Made by a program: the position numbers and the translations under genes. From NCBI GenBank assembly GCA_017893485.1, contig CM030363.1:110603073-110667072 (forward strand): a stretch of DNA of 64,000 bases, read 5' to 3'. The notes under the pieces are model-generated. The model had not been told where the DNA came from. It worked only from the letters and a program-made list of their open reading frames with translations, and made no database searches. Position 1 is the first letter of the stretch. Every line of letters starts with the position of its first letter. Of this stretch, positions 1-11,814 are shown piece by piece. Origin of the DNA: Hemerocallis citrina (Eukaryota > Streptophyta > Magnoliopsida > Asparagales > Asphodelaceae).

Positions 1-1252
1 TCCTTTGCCGATGCCCTAGCCGATCACTCATTGTATCCCTGAACCTAATACTGATTTATTTTGAGAGCTAATACTGATTTATTGTATCCTCCATCCCGAA
101 CAGCCCAACCCTCGACCCTCCTTTGCCAATTTATTGTCCACTTCTAAGATTTATTTGTTTCCCTGAACCTAATACTGATTGCATCATGTTAGTTTGACAC
201 TATTCCATGAACTATCATGTCTGTTGATAACCATAATAAAAGTTATCAAGCTGGGGTTTCTTAAGGGAAGATCTAGTAGTGGAAAATATGGAAACGTGTA
301 CTTGGAAGAAAACTAGTGTTCCATACTGTTACTGTTACTATTACTGTTACTTTTACTGCTACTGTTACTGTTATTTTTTTTACTGCTACTGGTACTGTTA
401 CTGATACCTGAGTACACTGCACTATTTTGGTCCACTATGACATCTAAAAGCGGAACTGTTTGTTGTAGCAACCATGTGTTATATTTTAGGGCACTTGAAG
501 TGCTACCTAGCTAGTAATACACACAAGACTATAAGAACATAAAACTGATACTGTTAGACTGATATTGTTGGACTGATACTGTTATACTGTTACACTGATA
601 TACTGAGCATACTATTACTGAACACTGTTAGTTGCCATATGACACTATACTTGACATATTCATTTGTACTGTTAGTATTCCATGATAGTTGACCTTGTTT
701 AACAGATTCATGCTAGTTATTACTGTTGATGCATTATACCATGCTATGTTTATTTCCGCTGTTATTTTAGATTTGATCATTCCATGTACTTGTATCTTAT
801 AGTATAAGTGGCCCGTAACTTGTATTGACAGGTACTTGTTTTCTTTTTCTTTCTCCTGCAATTATTAATTGCAGATCAGGATGGTCAGCTGCCCGATGGC
901 ATTGGCGAAATGAGATATTAGTGCTGGATTTCTTACTTATTAGTATTACTATTATTGTTACTTTGAATAATATATTTTGAGTACTTGGATGATTACTTTG
1001 TATTTGGGCGATGTGATCCAGGATATTTGACTTGTCCAGATTCTGATTTATTTGAGCTTAATGTATTTTATTTCAAGTAAATTCTGTTGGTTTATTAATT
1101 GAATTATGCATGTGTGGTTGACTCTTTTGCTTCTGACTCTGATTGTGAGATCCTGTAAAGATTCCTGAACAGCTTATGGATGATGAAAATCATTCGCTGG
1201 GTTGAGTCGCGTATCCATATTTCGTATTCTTTTTGGGAAGCTGGGCATGATA
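1..1252 (+). repeat. S1: 3' part of a gypsy-type LTR, cut by the window edge
   Basis: The last 150 bases are the inverted counterpart of the first 150 bases of the lone LTR at 46865, sharing the CATTCGCTGGG and GTTGACTCTTTTGCTTC blocks, and homology extends several hundred bases further. The end reads GGGCATGATA, close to the GGGCGTGACA-type 3' LTR end of that family. The left part (about 320-620) is a loose array of TACTGTTACTG-like units. No gene is seen. It abuts the integrase of element C in the opposite orientation, so it is an insertion into C rather than C's own LTR. Its 5' end and left target duplication lie outside the window. Confidence 0.7.
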
Positions 1253-3299
1253 CTGACCGACACGAAAGGGAATGAAGTGAAAACTCTTCGTCAAATGGTC
1301 GACAATCACCCAAACAACATTGTGACCCTTAGGACTCCTCGGCAAAGCGGTCACAAAATCCATGGTGATATGCTCCCACTTCCACTCCGGAATAGGAAGC
1401 GGTTGAAGAGCTCCAGCAGTTCTATGATGCTCTGCCTTAACCTGCTGACAGATCAAACACTGAGCAACAAACCGAGCTACAGCCCTTTTCATACCATGCC
1501 ACTAGAAATGAAGCTTCAGATCTTGATACATCTTAGTACCAACAGGATGGATAGAATACGAAGACTGATGAGCTTCCTCAACCAACCTCTGACGAACTTC
1601 ACCCTTACGGACACACAACCGGGAACCAAAACGAAGCGAACCATCGGCATGAATAACCATGTCCATTCTGGACCCACTCAACCTCAGCTCGAAAACCCTG
1701 AACTGCGCATCACCAGCCTGAGCCTCTTTGATCTGATCAACAAGAGAAGACTGAAGCTGGAGCGCAAGACAACACCGACCAGAACTCGGCAACAAAACCT
1801 CCAAATCCATCATCTGCATCTGCTCAATGAGATCACTCTGCTGAGTAAGAAACATAACTGCCGGTCTCCTGCTCAAAGCATCTGGCACCAAGTTTACTCT
1901 ACCAGGATGGTATTGCAAACTGATGTCATAATCGGCCATAAGCTCCTACCATTGCCTTTGCCTCATGTTTAATTCCTTCTAGGTGAAAACATACTTAAGA
2001 CTTTTGTGGTCTGTAAAAATCTCCACTCGGTCTCCAAGTAAACAATGTCTCCACAGCTTCAAAGCATAGATCACTGCTGCTAACTCCAAGTCATGAATAG
2101 GATAATTCTTTTCATGCGGCCTCAACTGCCTCGATGCATACGCAACGACACGGTCCTTCTGCATAAGAACTGCTCTAAGACCCTTACCTGAAGCATCACA
2201 GTGAATTAGAAATCTGCCTGAACCATCTGGAATAGTCAACACAGGCGCTGACGTCAATCTGTTTTTCAACTCAACAAAAGCCTCATTGCACTCATCAGAA
2301 CAACAAAACTTCTGATCCTTTCTTGTCAGTTTAGTTAATGGCCGTAGAATCTTCGAAAAATCTTGGACGAATTTTCGATAATAGCTAGCGAGACCAAAAA
2401 AACTCCCCACTTCAAAAACCGACTTAGGAATAGGCCAATCCTTCACAGCAACAATCTTAGAAGGATTTACAGAAACACCATCGGCAGAAATGATGTGCCC
2501 CAAGAAAGTAACCCCGTCGAGCCAAAACTCGCACTTGCTGAGTTTCCTATAGAGCTGATTCTCTCTCAAAGTCTGCAGAACTAACTAAGATGCTCAGCAT
2601 AATTTTCACGATTCCGAGAATACACCAAAATATCATCAATGAAGATTACCACAAGTCTATCCAAGAACTGAGAGAAAACCCGGTTCATAAGACTCATGAA
2701 TACAGCTGGCACATTAGTGACTCCGAACAGCATCACAAGATACTCATAGTGCCTGTATCTAGTCCTGAATGCAATCTTCTGTATATCCGCAGCCTTCACT
2801 TTTACTTGGTGATATCCAAAACGAAGATCCAACTTTGATAAAATAGCAACCCCACACAACTGGTTAAACAAATTATCGATCCTAGGCAAAGGATACCGGT
2901 TCTTCACAGTAATACTGTTCCGTTTTCGATAATCAATGCACAGACGATGACTGCCATCCTTCTTGTCGACAAAAAGGACCGGAGTACCCCAAGGCAAAAC
3001 ACTTGGTCTAATGAAACCCACTCAAGAAACTCCTGAGTCTGCACCTTAAGCTCTGCTAGCTCAACCGGTGCCATCTTGTAGTTACTCTGCGATATCGGTG
3101 CAGTACCAGGCTGAACATCAATACCGAACTCCACATCCCTATCAGGGGGTAAGCCAGGCAACTCATCTGGAAAATCATCCATGAAAGGAGGAGAAGCAAC
3201 AAGAGCATTCTGGGACCTGTGAATTATGGGCCACCACACTTCCACTACGCCACTCAGATTGATGAAGACTCTGCCAGTAGCATCCATTAGCTCCACCAA
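1253..3299 (-). pseudogene. Element C: broken gypsy pol (protease end, RT, RNase H, start of integrase)
   Basis: Read on the minus strand, the pieces run in normal gypsy order. About 3299-2904 covers the protease tail and RT entry (motif LPGLPPDRDVEF), and 3021-2581 covers RT with the catalytic box FIDDILVYS. Then 2569-1979 covers the RT thumb and RNase H ([21 protein letters not shown]), and 1939-1253 covers the connection and integrase (ITMDFVTALPRSPKG). At least one frameshift and several stops separate the pieces, so no polyprotein can be made. The integrase stops abruptly at VDHLTKSFHF plus a few residues, where LTR S1 begins. Family membership is secure; the exact lineage is not. Confidence 0.85.
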
Positions 3300-3827
3300 T
3301 ATGCTTTGTGACTCACCATATCCTCGACACGTCCAAACGACTACCTTCTAGCATGAAGTCCGAACTCCTGGCAACTTCAGATTCTGAACACTTTTTGAGA
3401 TCTTGGAACTCTACATGCACATCTTGGAACAAACGATGACATTTCCTCTCCTGGTGATGATCCAAGCTGCTGACATATCGATGTAGATCCAGTGATGTCG
3501 ATCAACGAACCAAGCACGAAAGAAAAGAATGGATAGCATCAGAATCAGAAAGATATTGGTACGAAAGAATGAATTCAAAACCAAGAAAAAATCAACAAAT
3601 GAGGATGACTAAAAGAGACTGGAGAAACAAGGAATCAAGGGATTGAATAAGAAGAGATCAAAATGAACGGAACAAGACTTGTATCCAGATCAATATTGAC
3701 TATAATTCATTCATGTATGCAAGGTTTGTGTACTGTTGAGCCAATCCCAGATCGAGCCAAGCTTGTCTAGAATATTAGTCAAACTAATACATTAGCCAAA
3801 CCTGGGCTCTAATACCACTAAAAACCT
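3300..3827 (-). other. Element C leader without gag; primer-binding site at 3806-3817
   Basis: The minus strand at 3806-3817 reads TGGTATTAGAGC, one base off the tRNA-iMet primer site, ten bases inside the LTR end at 3828. Only about 0.5 kb separates this site from the protease/RT remains, and no retrotransposon gag domain or zinc knuckle can be read there. Gag and most of the protease are therefore deleted. Related copies B and D keep about 1 kb of gag in this position. Confidence 0.7.
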
Positions 3828-4513
3828 TGTCACGTCCTGCTTTCCAAAAAGAGAATACGGAATACAGATACGTGACTAAGTCCAGCGAATGATTTTCATA
3901 ATCCATAACCTGTCAGGATCTTTACAACATTTCACAGGAATAATCAGGGTAAGAAGCAAGAAAAGTCAACCATGCATGCATAAACGAATCAATATACCAA
4001 CAGAATTTATTTGAAACAAAATTTAATAATCTCAAAATAAACCAGATCTTAACAAGTCAATAATCCTGGGTCACATTGCCCAATACAAAATAATCCAAGT
4101 AGTAGATACAAAAACACCATATTTGTTTAAATCTTTACCAAATCGACTCTAAATAAAATTTAAATATATTTTAATTTCAATGATGACCATGGAAAGCCCA
4201 AAAATCAGTAAAAATGAATTTTCATTATTTATTTGAGATCAAAATGGCTTTTTACATAAAAGCCTCTCTCTTTCGAGGTATTTATAAAAATAGTTTCTTT
4301 ATTCAGAAAAATCCCAAATTTTAGAATATACTCTATCACAAGTAGGAGAATTTAAAAAATATAAAATTGGATATTTACACCAAAAATATTTGCACATATT
4401 TTGCACGTGCGAAAAGATAAATCTTTAGAAAAATATTTATTAAATCTCCAGAAAATCATTTTAATTCATTTATAAATCTTTAAAATTTATATTTAAAAAT
4501 ACGTGGTACTACA
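3828..4513 (-). repeat. Element C 5' LTR (686 bp)
   Basis: On the minus strand it starts TGTAGTACCACG and ends GGACGTGACA, followed by the primer site. Its first 130 bases resemble the start of the LTRs of element D, including the AAGATTTATCTTTT block followed by an ACGTG motif. At 4514 the sequence switches abruptly to sequence matching the 5' LTR of element A near 41400, so C was inserted into A's 3' LTR. The LTR is four times shorter than those of D, so it is probably internally deleted. The second LTR and the partner target duplication are not in the window. Confidence 0.75.
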
Positions 4514-5244
4514 TATTCTATCTACATTGCTCTCTGAAAATTTGAGAATACAAGCATGCAATTGTGTTTTCTTTTTTCAAGTTCAGATTTTGAACAACTT
4601 ATCTCTGTCAATCAAACCATTACTACTACTACTAATTTTTTTCAAGAATTAAATAATAAATAAGATTTAGAGTTTAGAGAACTCCCCACCCTTCAATTTG
4701 AAGCTTGGAATGGTTAGCTTAACCTTCTTCCTCTTGCCTTCCTCCAAAAATTTCTCCTTAATCATCTTCTCTTCTTCTTTCTCTCACTCTCTTCCTTTTT
4801 CTTGCTCTAGGGAATATATTTTTCAAAAATTTCTGAAATGAGAGTGAGGGAGAGAGCTTTAATGAAGAGAATGAGAGATGGGGAGTGCTAAGGGGGTGGC
4901 CGGCATGTGGGGACAAGGAGGGAGGGGGTTGAGCAAAGTGGCAAGGTGGTTTGCATGCAAACCATGCTCTTGGCTCATGGTTTTGGAGATATTTTCCTCA
5001 TGGCTCAATCTTAGCCCTTGATCAAGATGGAGGTGTGATGAATGGTTAGATTTGAGTGCATGGAAAAAATATTTAATGTAGTATCATACAATTAAATATT
5101 TGCATATGTATCATACATATATACTAGTGTATGTACTAGTATCAATTCTCTCATTCATATGCACAATCATGGACAAACCATTCATATACATATATTCATA
5201 TAAATCAAGCAAAACAATTAATAATATAATGTAATATATATATA

Positions 5245-5680
5245 CTAGGTTTGCCCGTTGACACGTGCCTACGGCACGTCTTCGGAACGATGCACCTTGT
5301 TTGAACATATAAAATAGTTTTAGAGGTCCAGCAAATTAATTGAAGTAACAAACATAATATATGAGAAATTTTTGGGGTCTGGCAAAAAACATATTCTATG
5401 ACTTTTTTTTTATTTTTTCGAATTATTTTTAAAGTTTTTAAGTTTAAAAAAAAATTAGTTTTTAAATTTTTTTAATTTTTTAAACCTTTTAAATAGAAAA
5501 GGAAGGGAAAGAGAGAGAGAGAAAATTTAAATAAATATATGAGTTGTTTTGAGTGGGGGATTTGAATTTGAGTTTTGGGGGAAAACTTTTGGAGGGAAAA
5601 TATGTTTTGTGAGGTTAGATCTGGACCTTTGATTTTTTAGGAGATTGAAGGAGAGCCACTTGATAGCTTTCTTTGTGTTT

Positions 5681-5690
<10 letters not shown>
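5245..5690 (-). mobile_element. Helitron-like insert with CTAG end and hairpin
   Basis: This block is absent from the homologous place in A's 5' LTR (about 45725-45765), which serves as an empty site. On the minus strand its end shows a hairpin, arms ACGTGCC and GGCACGT with a 3-base loop (5263-5279), then about 14 bases and the tetranucleotide CTAG (5245-5248), followed by a TA-rich flank. A terminal hairpin plus CTRR is the classic 3' end of Helitrons, which insert at AT. There is no coding region, so it is non-autonomous. The expected 5' TC is not clear because that end runs into a TA repeat. Confidence 0.5.

Positions 5691-5741
<51 letters not shown>
5686..5741. repeat. (TA)n microsatellite
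   Basis: About 28 uninterrupted TA units lie at the U3 start of A's 3' LTR, at the border of the Helitron-like insert. Similar TA tracts lie in the U3 of both B LTRs. Confidence 0.95.
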
Positions 5742-5743
<2 letters not shown>

Positions 5744-5767
5744 TATTATTTTATCCGAGGTATTACA

Positions 5768-5784
5768 TTACTCCCTCCTTAGAA
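5768..5784 (-). other. Element A polypurine tract
   Basis: The minus strand reads TTCTAAGGAGGGAGTAA directly before the TGTAATACC start of the LTR. The same CTAAGGAGGGAGT core precedes the 3' LTRs of B and D. It is the expected primer site for plus-strand DNA synthesis. Confidence 0.85.
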
Positions 5785-5838
5785 TCGTTCTGTCCCCAGA
5801 ACGACACTAGCTGGAGAAAAGAAAAGTAAAACAAACTC

Positions 5839-6503
5839 TTAAAACAAATCCGGATGTGAAGTCTTCATGCGGCTCTCCGGCTCCCATGTGGCTTCTTCCA
5901 CGAATTGATTCTTCCACAGAACCTTGACCATCGGAATGACCTTGTTTCTCAGCACCTCCTCCAGACGATCAAGTATCCTGACAGGTTGCTCCTTATAAGA
6001 GAGATTGAACTGTAGATCTCCCCGAACTTCTGGTAATCGATGGCTCGGATCCGGCACATATTTCTGTAGCATAGAGACATGTAACACGTCATGCACTTGG
6101 GACAGCTCGCCCGGTAGCTCCAACCTATAAACCATTCTGCCAATTCTCTTCAGAATCTTGTATGGTCCAATGATCTTGGAGCTAACTTTCCGCCCTTTCC
6201 GAATATGATATCTCCTTTAGTCAGCGACACCTTGAGAAACACGGAATCGCTTTCCTCAAATTCTAGCTCCCTTCGGCGGTTGTCAGCATAGCTCTTCTGC
6301 CTACTCTGTGCTCCTTGTGGTCTCTTCTAGATAAGCTCGATTTTTTTGTAGGTTTGCTGTATGATCTCTGGTCCAAACATCTTCCGCTCTCCTACCTTGT
6401 ACCAGCAAACGGGCGTTCTGCATCTTCTGCCATACAATGCTTCATATGGAGCCATACCAATGCTTGCCGGATAGCTATTATTATAAGCAAACTCTACGGA
6501 GGC
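5839..6503 (-). pseudogene. Element A pol, 3' part: integrase core end and chromodomain
   Basis: The minus-strand translation covers the integrase region from the YNNSY and APYEALYG-type motifs near 6490-6420 through the [12 protein letters not shown] region to the C-terminal chromodomain. That domain keeps [20 protein letters not shown] at 5890-5950 and ends SHPDLF plus stop at 5839. The reading frame shifts between about 6140 and 6350. It aligns throughout with the last 220 residues of the intact D pol. The upstream end is cut cleanly by transposon H and resumes at 22970. Confidence 0.85.
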
Positions 6504-6516
6504 TAGGGTTGTGTTT

Positions 6517-7690
6517 GGTTTGTTGTTTTGAAAACAGTTTTCTGAAAAGAGTTTTCTGAAAACTGTTTTTCTGAAAATGAGTCTAAAAGCTGTTTGGTTA
6601 AATTTCTTTCTGAAAACTGTTTTCTGAAAGCTGTTTTTCTGAAAAAGAGAGTTTAAAAGCTGTTCGGTTATATTTCTTTCTGAAAACTGTTTTCTGAAAG
6701 CTGTTTTTCTGAAAAAGAGAGTTTAAAAGCTGTTCGGTTATATTTCTTGCTGAAAACTGTTTTCTGAAAGCTGTTTTTTTGAAAGCTGTTTTTCTGAAAA
6801 AGAGAGTTTAAAAGCTGTTTGGTTATATTTTTTGCTGAAAACTGTTTTCTGAAAGCTGTTTTTCTGAAAAAGAGTTTGAAAGCTGTTCGGTTATATTTCT
6901 CGCTGAAAACTGTTTTCTGAAAGCTGTTTTTCTGAAAAAAGAGAGTTTGAAAGCTGTTCGGTTATATTTCTTGCTGAAAACTGTTTTCTGAAAGCTGTTT
7001 TTCTGAAAAAAGAGAGTTTAAAAGTTGTTCGGTTATATTTTTTGCTGAAAACTGTTTTCTGAAAGCTGTTTTTCTGAAAAAGAGAGTTTAAAAGCTGTTC
7101 GGTTATATTTCTTGCTGAAAACTGTTATCTCAAAGCTGTTTTTCTGAAAAAAGAGAGTTTGAAAGCTGTACGGTTATATTTCTTGCTGAAAACTGTTTTC
7201 TGAAAGCTGTTTTTCTGAAATAGAGAGTTTAAAAGCTGTTCGGATATATTTCTTGCTGAAAACTGTTATCTCAAAGCTGTTTTTCTGAAAAAAGAGAGTT
7301 TGAAAGCTGTTCGGTTATATTTCTTGCTGAAAACTGTTTTCTGAAAGCTGTTTTTATGAAAAAAAGAGTTTAAAAGCTGTTCGGTTATATTTCTTGCTGA
7401 AAACTATTTTCTGAAAGCTGTTTTTCTGAAAAAGGAGAGTTTGAAAGCTGTTCGGTTATATTTCTTGCTGAAAACTGTTTTTTGAAAGCTGTTTTTTTGA
7501 AAAAAGAGAGTTTAAAAGCTGTTCGGTTATATTTCTTGCTGAAAACTGTTTTCTGAAAGCTATTTTTCTGAAAAAAGAGAGTTTGAAAGCTGTTCGATTA
7601 TATTTCTTTCTGAAAACTGTTTTCTGAAAGCTGTTTTTATGAAAAAAAAAGAGTTTAAAAGCTGTTCGGTTATATTTCTGAAATTGTTTT
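6517..7690 (+). repeat. Subterminal tandem array of H, about 16 units of about 71 bp
   Basis: Each unit contains CTGAAAACTGTTTTCTGAAAG, AAAGAGAGTTT and GCTGTTCGGTTATATTTC, spaced 67-72 bases apart with one 85-base unit. Units differ at a few positions each (GGTTAAATT in the first, GGATATATT and GATTATATT in others). The array starts ten bases inside the terminal inverted repeat. The core TAACCGAAC recurs once in inverted orientation at 22909-22917, 50 bases from the other end, so this is an amplified subterminal motif rather than a random satellite. The short ORFs across it are by-products of the repeat. Confidence 0.95.
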
Positions 7691-7739
7691 AAATAAATTT
7701 GCGTCATTTGCTGACATTTTTTTCATTGTTGCAGTTAGA

Positions 7740-10700
7740 TTGCAATGTTGTACACGTATGGGAACAAGAAACCTGAGCAGCATGTGAATCGAGCAAAAAT
7801 CAGGCGCCATCAACTCCACGATCGATTCGTCATGTTAGATTACAAAATGTATTGAAAAGCTTGTATGAACATACTATTATAGTTTTTTGTACAAAGCATG
7901 AGAACCCATCGGTTACACCTCAATCCAGACCCCAAATTATTTATTAACAGTTATAACATATCAAAAGCCTTTACAAACCATAACAACATCATAAACCACT
8001 ATGTAGAATCTGAACCCTTGACATGAAGGAGATTGTACACGTTATGGAAATTTGTAAACTTAAAAAAATAGTAGCACTTGATTTTTACAGGATCAGGAAC
8101 CTTCCTCTCCAAACTTTTTGTACCTCCTCGTGTACAAGAAAAAGAGTTCAAACAGTTGTGTTAGCAAAGTTGATCATTTTTTGCCCAAAGCATGAGAAGC
8201 ATTCAGTAGCAAACCAATGCTCATCCCAAATCATCCTTCATATTTATAAAATACGAACAGCAGTAAGATACCCTCATATCAGGCACCATAACCAGCAATC
8301 AGAACCCTACACGTAAAGGAAAATGTACATAGTATGGAAATTTGTTAAAGTTAAAAACCAAAAGTGGTTTTTATACGGGATCAGAATCCATCATCTCCCA
8401 CTTTGTATCTTCAAAACCTTGTTTTAGCATACTGATTAGAATATTGCCCATAGCATGAGAAACCATCAGAAGCATGTCAATGCACACCCCAATCTCAATG
8501 CACACCCCAATTATTGTATACAGTTACCAAATATCAAAAGGATTCACAAACCCTGATAACACCATAATATATGTGTAGAATCAGAAACCCTTCAGATTTA
8601 GGGGATTGTACAGTGTTCTGAAAATAAAACTGAAGGTACGAGAGTTGAGATGTTACAGGATCAGAAGGCTTCTTCACAGTTAGGGGATTGTATACAGTCA
8701 TCCCAATATCAGAAGGCTTCACAAAGCCTGATAACATCATAATACATTTGCAAAATCAGAGACCTTTCGGATTTAGGGGATTGTACACACATTCTGAAAA
8801 TAAATGAAGGCACAACACTTGGGATGTTACAGGATCAAAAGCCATCATCTCCAAATTTTGAGACCTCATCTCCAAATCTTTTTTTTCTTCATCACAGGAT
8901 CAGGATTTTTCATCATCATCTCCAAGGTAATAATCAAATCATGGCTTGTGATACTGTGTAATCAGCAATATGCCAACAACGGTTTTCAATAAATGCTGTT
9001 GATGTGCCTTTGAAAGCAAATTTGGAGCTGATGGCTTCTGATACTGTGTATCCTTTCAAATATTGAGTGATTTTTTTAACCTTAACCAATCATTACAAAC
9101 AAGCATCAAAATAATCACATTTTGTTGCCTACAGTCACTGCTGCTGCCTGGAGCTGCTGCTGTCGCTTCTTAACTCCTTGAACAAATTTGTTGCCTACAG
9201 TCACTGCTGCTGTTGCTTCAAATTGTGGTGAGCCACTAGAGCCGGACCAGGCCTCCTCAACACAAGAAAACGAAGGCAATTAAACCATAGTTAGATTTGA
9301 CAAGTCCTTGTAATAATTACCTCTAGTCAATATAAAAGCTACATTAAGCATAGGAAGAAAAGGAGAAAGATAACCAAAGTTGAAAGAAGCTTAACCATAT
9401 TCAAGCCAGTTACCCTCTTATGATACAATCAGCTAAGAAAGCCCCCAGTTACCCTCTTTGTTTTGCAAACTGAGGCCTAAATATGAGAAACTTGAAAGCA
9501 TTCTTAAGCAGATTCATCAATAAGGAAACCTGAAACCTGAAGCATTCTGAAGCATGCTAAGAAGATTATATAAAGTGTAAGATAACAATGCTAACAATGC
9601 TAATAAGAAACTGGAAACCTGCTTAAGCAGATAACAATGCTAAAAACCCTGAAGCATTCTGAAGCATAGACTACAAAATAAAGTATTTACTTGGAAACTT
9701 TGTTAATTTCCTCTGGGCATGTGTTCCCACTTTGTATTGACTTGGAAGCATAGACTACAAAATAAAATACGGGATCAGAAGCCATCATCTCCCACTTTGT
9801 ATCTTCCTTCACAGCAAAAATATTTTGAAAACCTTCCTTTAGCATACTGATGAGAATATTACCCAAAGCATGAGAACACCTGAGCAGCATGCCAATGAAC
9901 ACCCCAATCTCAAGTCACACTGATTATATTGTATACAGTTACGAAGTATGAAAAGGCATGTGCAGAATCAGAGACCTGTCAGAGATAGGGGATTGTACTA
10001 CACATCTCAAAAATTTGAAAAGGTACAACACTTGAGAGGTTACTACAGGATCAGAAGGCTGATCGGTTAGGGGATTGTATACAGTTACCAACAAATATCA
10101 AAAGGATTCACAAACCCTGATAACATCATAATACAAGTGCAGAATCAGAAACCTCTCAGAGTGAAGGGGATTGTACTACACATTTGAAAATCTGTGAAAG
10201 TACAACACTTGAGAAGTACAATACAGGATCAGAAGGCATCATCTCCAAATTTTGAGACCTCATCCACCAAAAATATACTACTAACAGTTGTTTTAGCATA
10301 CTGAATTATTCTTAACTGTGTGTGCATACTGATTATTACTGCCCAAAGCATGAGAACACATCAGGAGAATCTGAATGCACAACCCAATTATGAAATTTCA
10401 TAATGCAAAAGGCGTACTGCCCAAACCTTATCAAATCAAATGCAAAACCAAAAGGCACATCAACAATATTTATTGAAGCCCTTGTGTCAGCATAGTGATT
10501 ATTATTGCCCAAAGCATGAGATTGCAACAGAAGCATCTAAATGTACACCCCAATTACATTTCTTCAGAGATACCAACTGACAAAAAGTCTTCACAACACA
10601 ATGATAACATTAAAAGCCACAAGCAGAAATGAGAAACCTCACCCGTGAAGGTAGTTGTACAACTAATGTAAAATTGGTAAAATAAAAAATATTTCCTTGA

Positions 10701-11110
10701 GTACTACAGAAAACTCAGGCATCAGCTCCAAGTTTTATGATGGCAATGAAATTAGTTTATTGGAAATCTTTTTCTTCAATACAGGATCAGGATTTTTCAT
10801 CATCATCTCCAAGGTAATAATCAGATCATGGCTTGTGATGCCAATAAGGAGCAGAATGCTAACAAAGGTTTTCAATAAATGTTGTTGATGTGCCTTTGAA
10901 AAATTTGGAGCTGATGCCTTATGATACTGTGTAAGTCTTGGATTTTATTTTTTTAACCTTATCAAATCTCCATAATGTGTACAATCTCCTATCTCTGAAA
11001 GGTCTCTCATTCTGCGCATGTATTATGATGTTTCTAATAATTGATAACTGTGAAGCATAATTGGGGTGTGCATTGACATGCTTCTAACATATCTCTTGCA
11101 TTGGGCAATA
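7740..11110. repeat. Degenerate internal repeats in the left arm of H
   Basis: No gene is seen. A mosaic unit of roughly 170-300 bases recurs: GCCCAAAGCATGAGAA (near 7890, 8187, 8453, 9867, 10346, 10514), CAATGCACACCCCAATT, ATCAAAAGGATTCACAAACC, TAGGGGATTGTAC and GGATCAGAAGCCATCATCTCC, usually in that order. Near 11000 some motifs recur in inverted orientation. These look like old tandem duplications, later diverged. The stretch 9060-9660 holds fewer copies. Confidence 0.75.
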
Positions 11111-11814
11111 TTATGATCTGTATCCTAAATGTAAGCCATAAGCCTCATGAGACAAAAGCCAAAAAAAATCTCAAATTAGTCGTAGTCTCAGATTCATCAA
11201 ATCAATGATAAAAACTCCAGACTAAGGCTGCATTTTTTACAATGCCACGCCTACTAGCACAAAGTATAATGTCCACCCCCCCCCCCCCTTCCCACATTGT
11301 CTTCAACAAGACTTGCTTTCATCATTATTGCTTGACATAATGGATTCGTTCTTACTTCACATAATTCTAAACATCAACCACAGATCAGCTTAAAGGCTAT
11401 TACACATCATTTCCGTGGTTATTCACTCATATAGTTCATATTTTGAATATCTGTTGCTGGTCGATACAACCAAACAGAAAGAGACAATGGGGTGGGGGGG
11501 GGGGGGCACACATTCAACATTGACTAAAAACCTTTCATCATTGACTATAACGACATCATCTTCGTTAGATTTAAAAAAAATATATCATCACTTACTGCTA
11601 CCGACAAGCCCTTTCATTCTTCTGACCACTGTTGGTCACAAAATTGAATCCATGTGCAGTACCTGTTCATCTATAAATTGTCAAGATGAAATCTCATACA
11701 ATGCGGAAAACATTATATTCAAAACAGTAAAAATGATACAATAAAAAGGTTTACAAGCTCAAATTACATTAGTGTCTTGCATTCCACATTGCCGTAGCAA
11801 TATCATCTCTTTTC
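11111..11814. other. Non-coding downstream flank of the transposase gene
   Basis: No supported gene. It contains a C homopolymer near 11275-11288 and a G homopolymer near 11493-11506, about 210 bases apart, so the strand can in principle pair with itself. The remainder is AT-rich and likely holds the transposase 3' untranslated region. Confidence 0.5.

Larger units (their letters stand above)
4514..5767 (-). repeat. Element A 3' LTR, U3 side, truncated by element C
   Basis: The minus strand begins TGTAATACCTCGG directly after the polypurine tract. Sequence 4530-5230 matches 41410-42056 plus 45661-45740 in A's 5' LTR, including the CCATTACTACTACTACTAA block and the pyrimidine-rich stretch. 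The remainder of the LTR is displaced by element C. Compared with the 5' LTR copy it carries an extra block of about 450 bases from 5245 (see the Helitron-like entry). Confidence 0.8.

Noticed and set aside
1202..1972. Plus-strand ORF of 256 codons
   Set aside because: It is antisense to the recognisable RNase H/integrase remains of element C and has no domain.
6517..7690. CRISPR-like array of regular repeats
   Set aside because: Units are contiguous and differ only by point changes, with no unique spacers; it lies inside a plant transposon.
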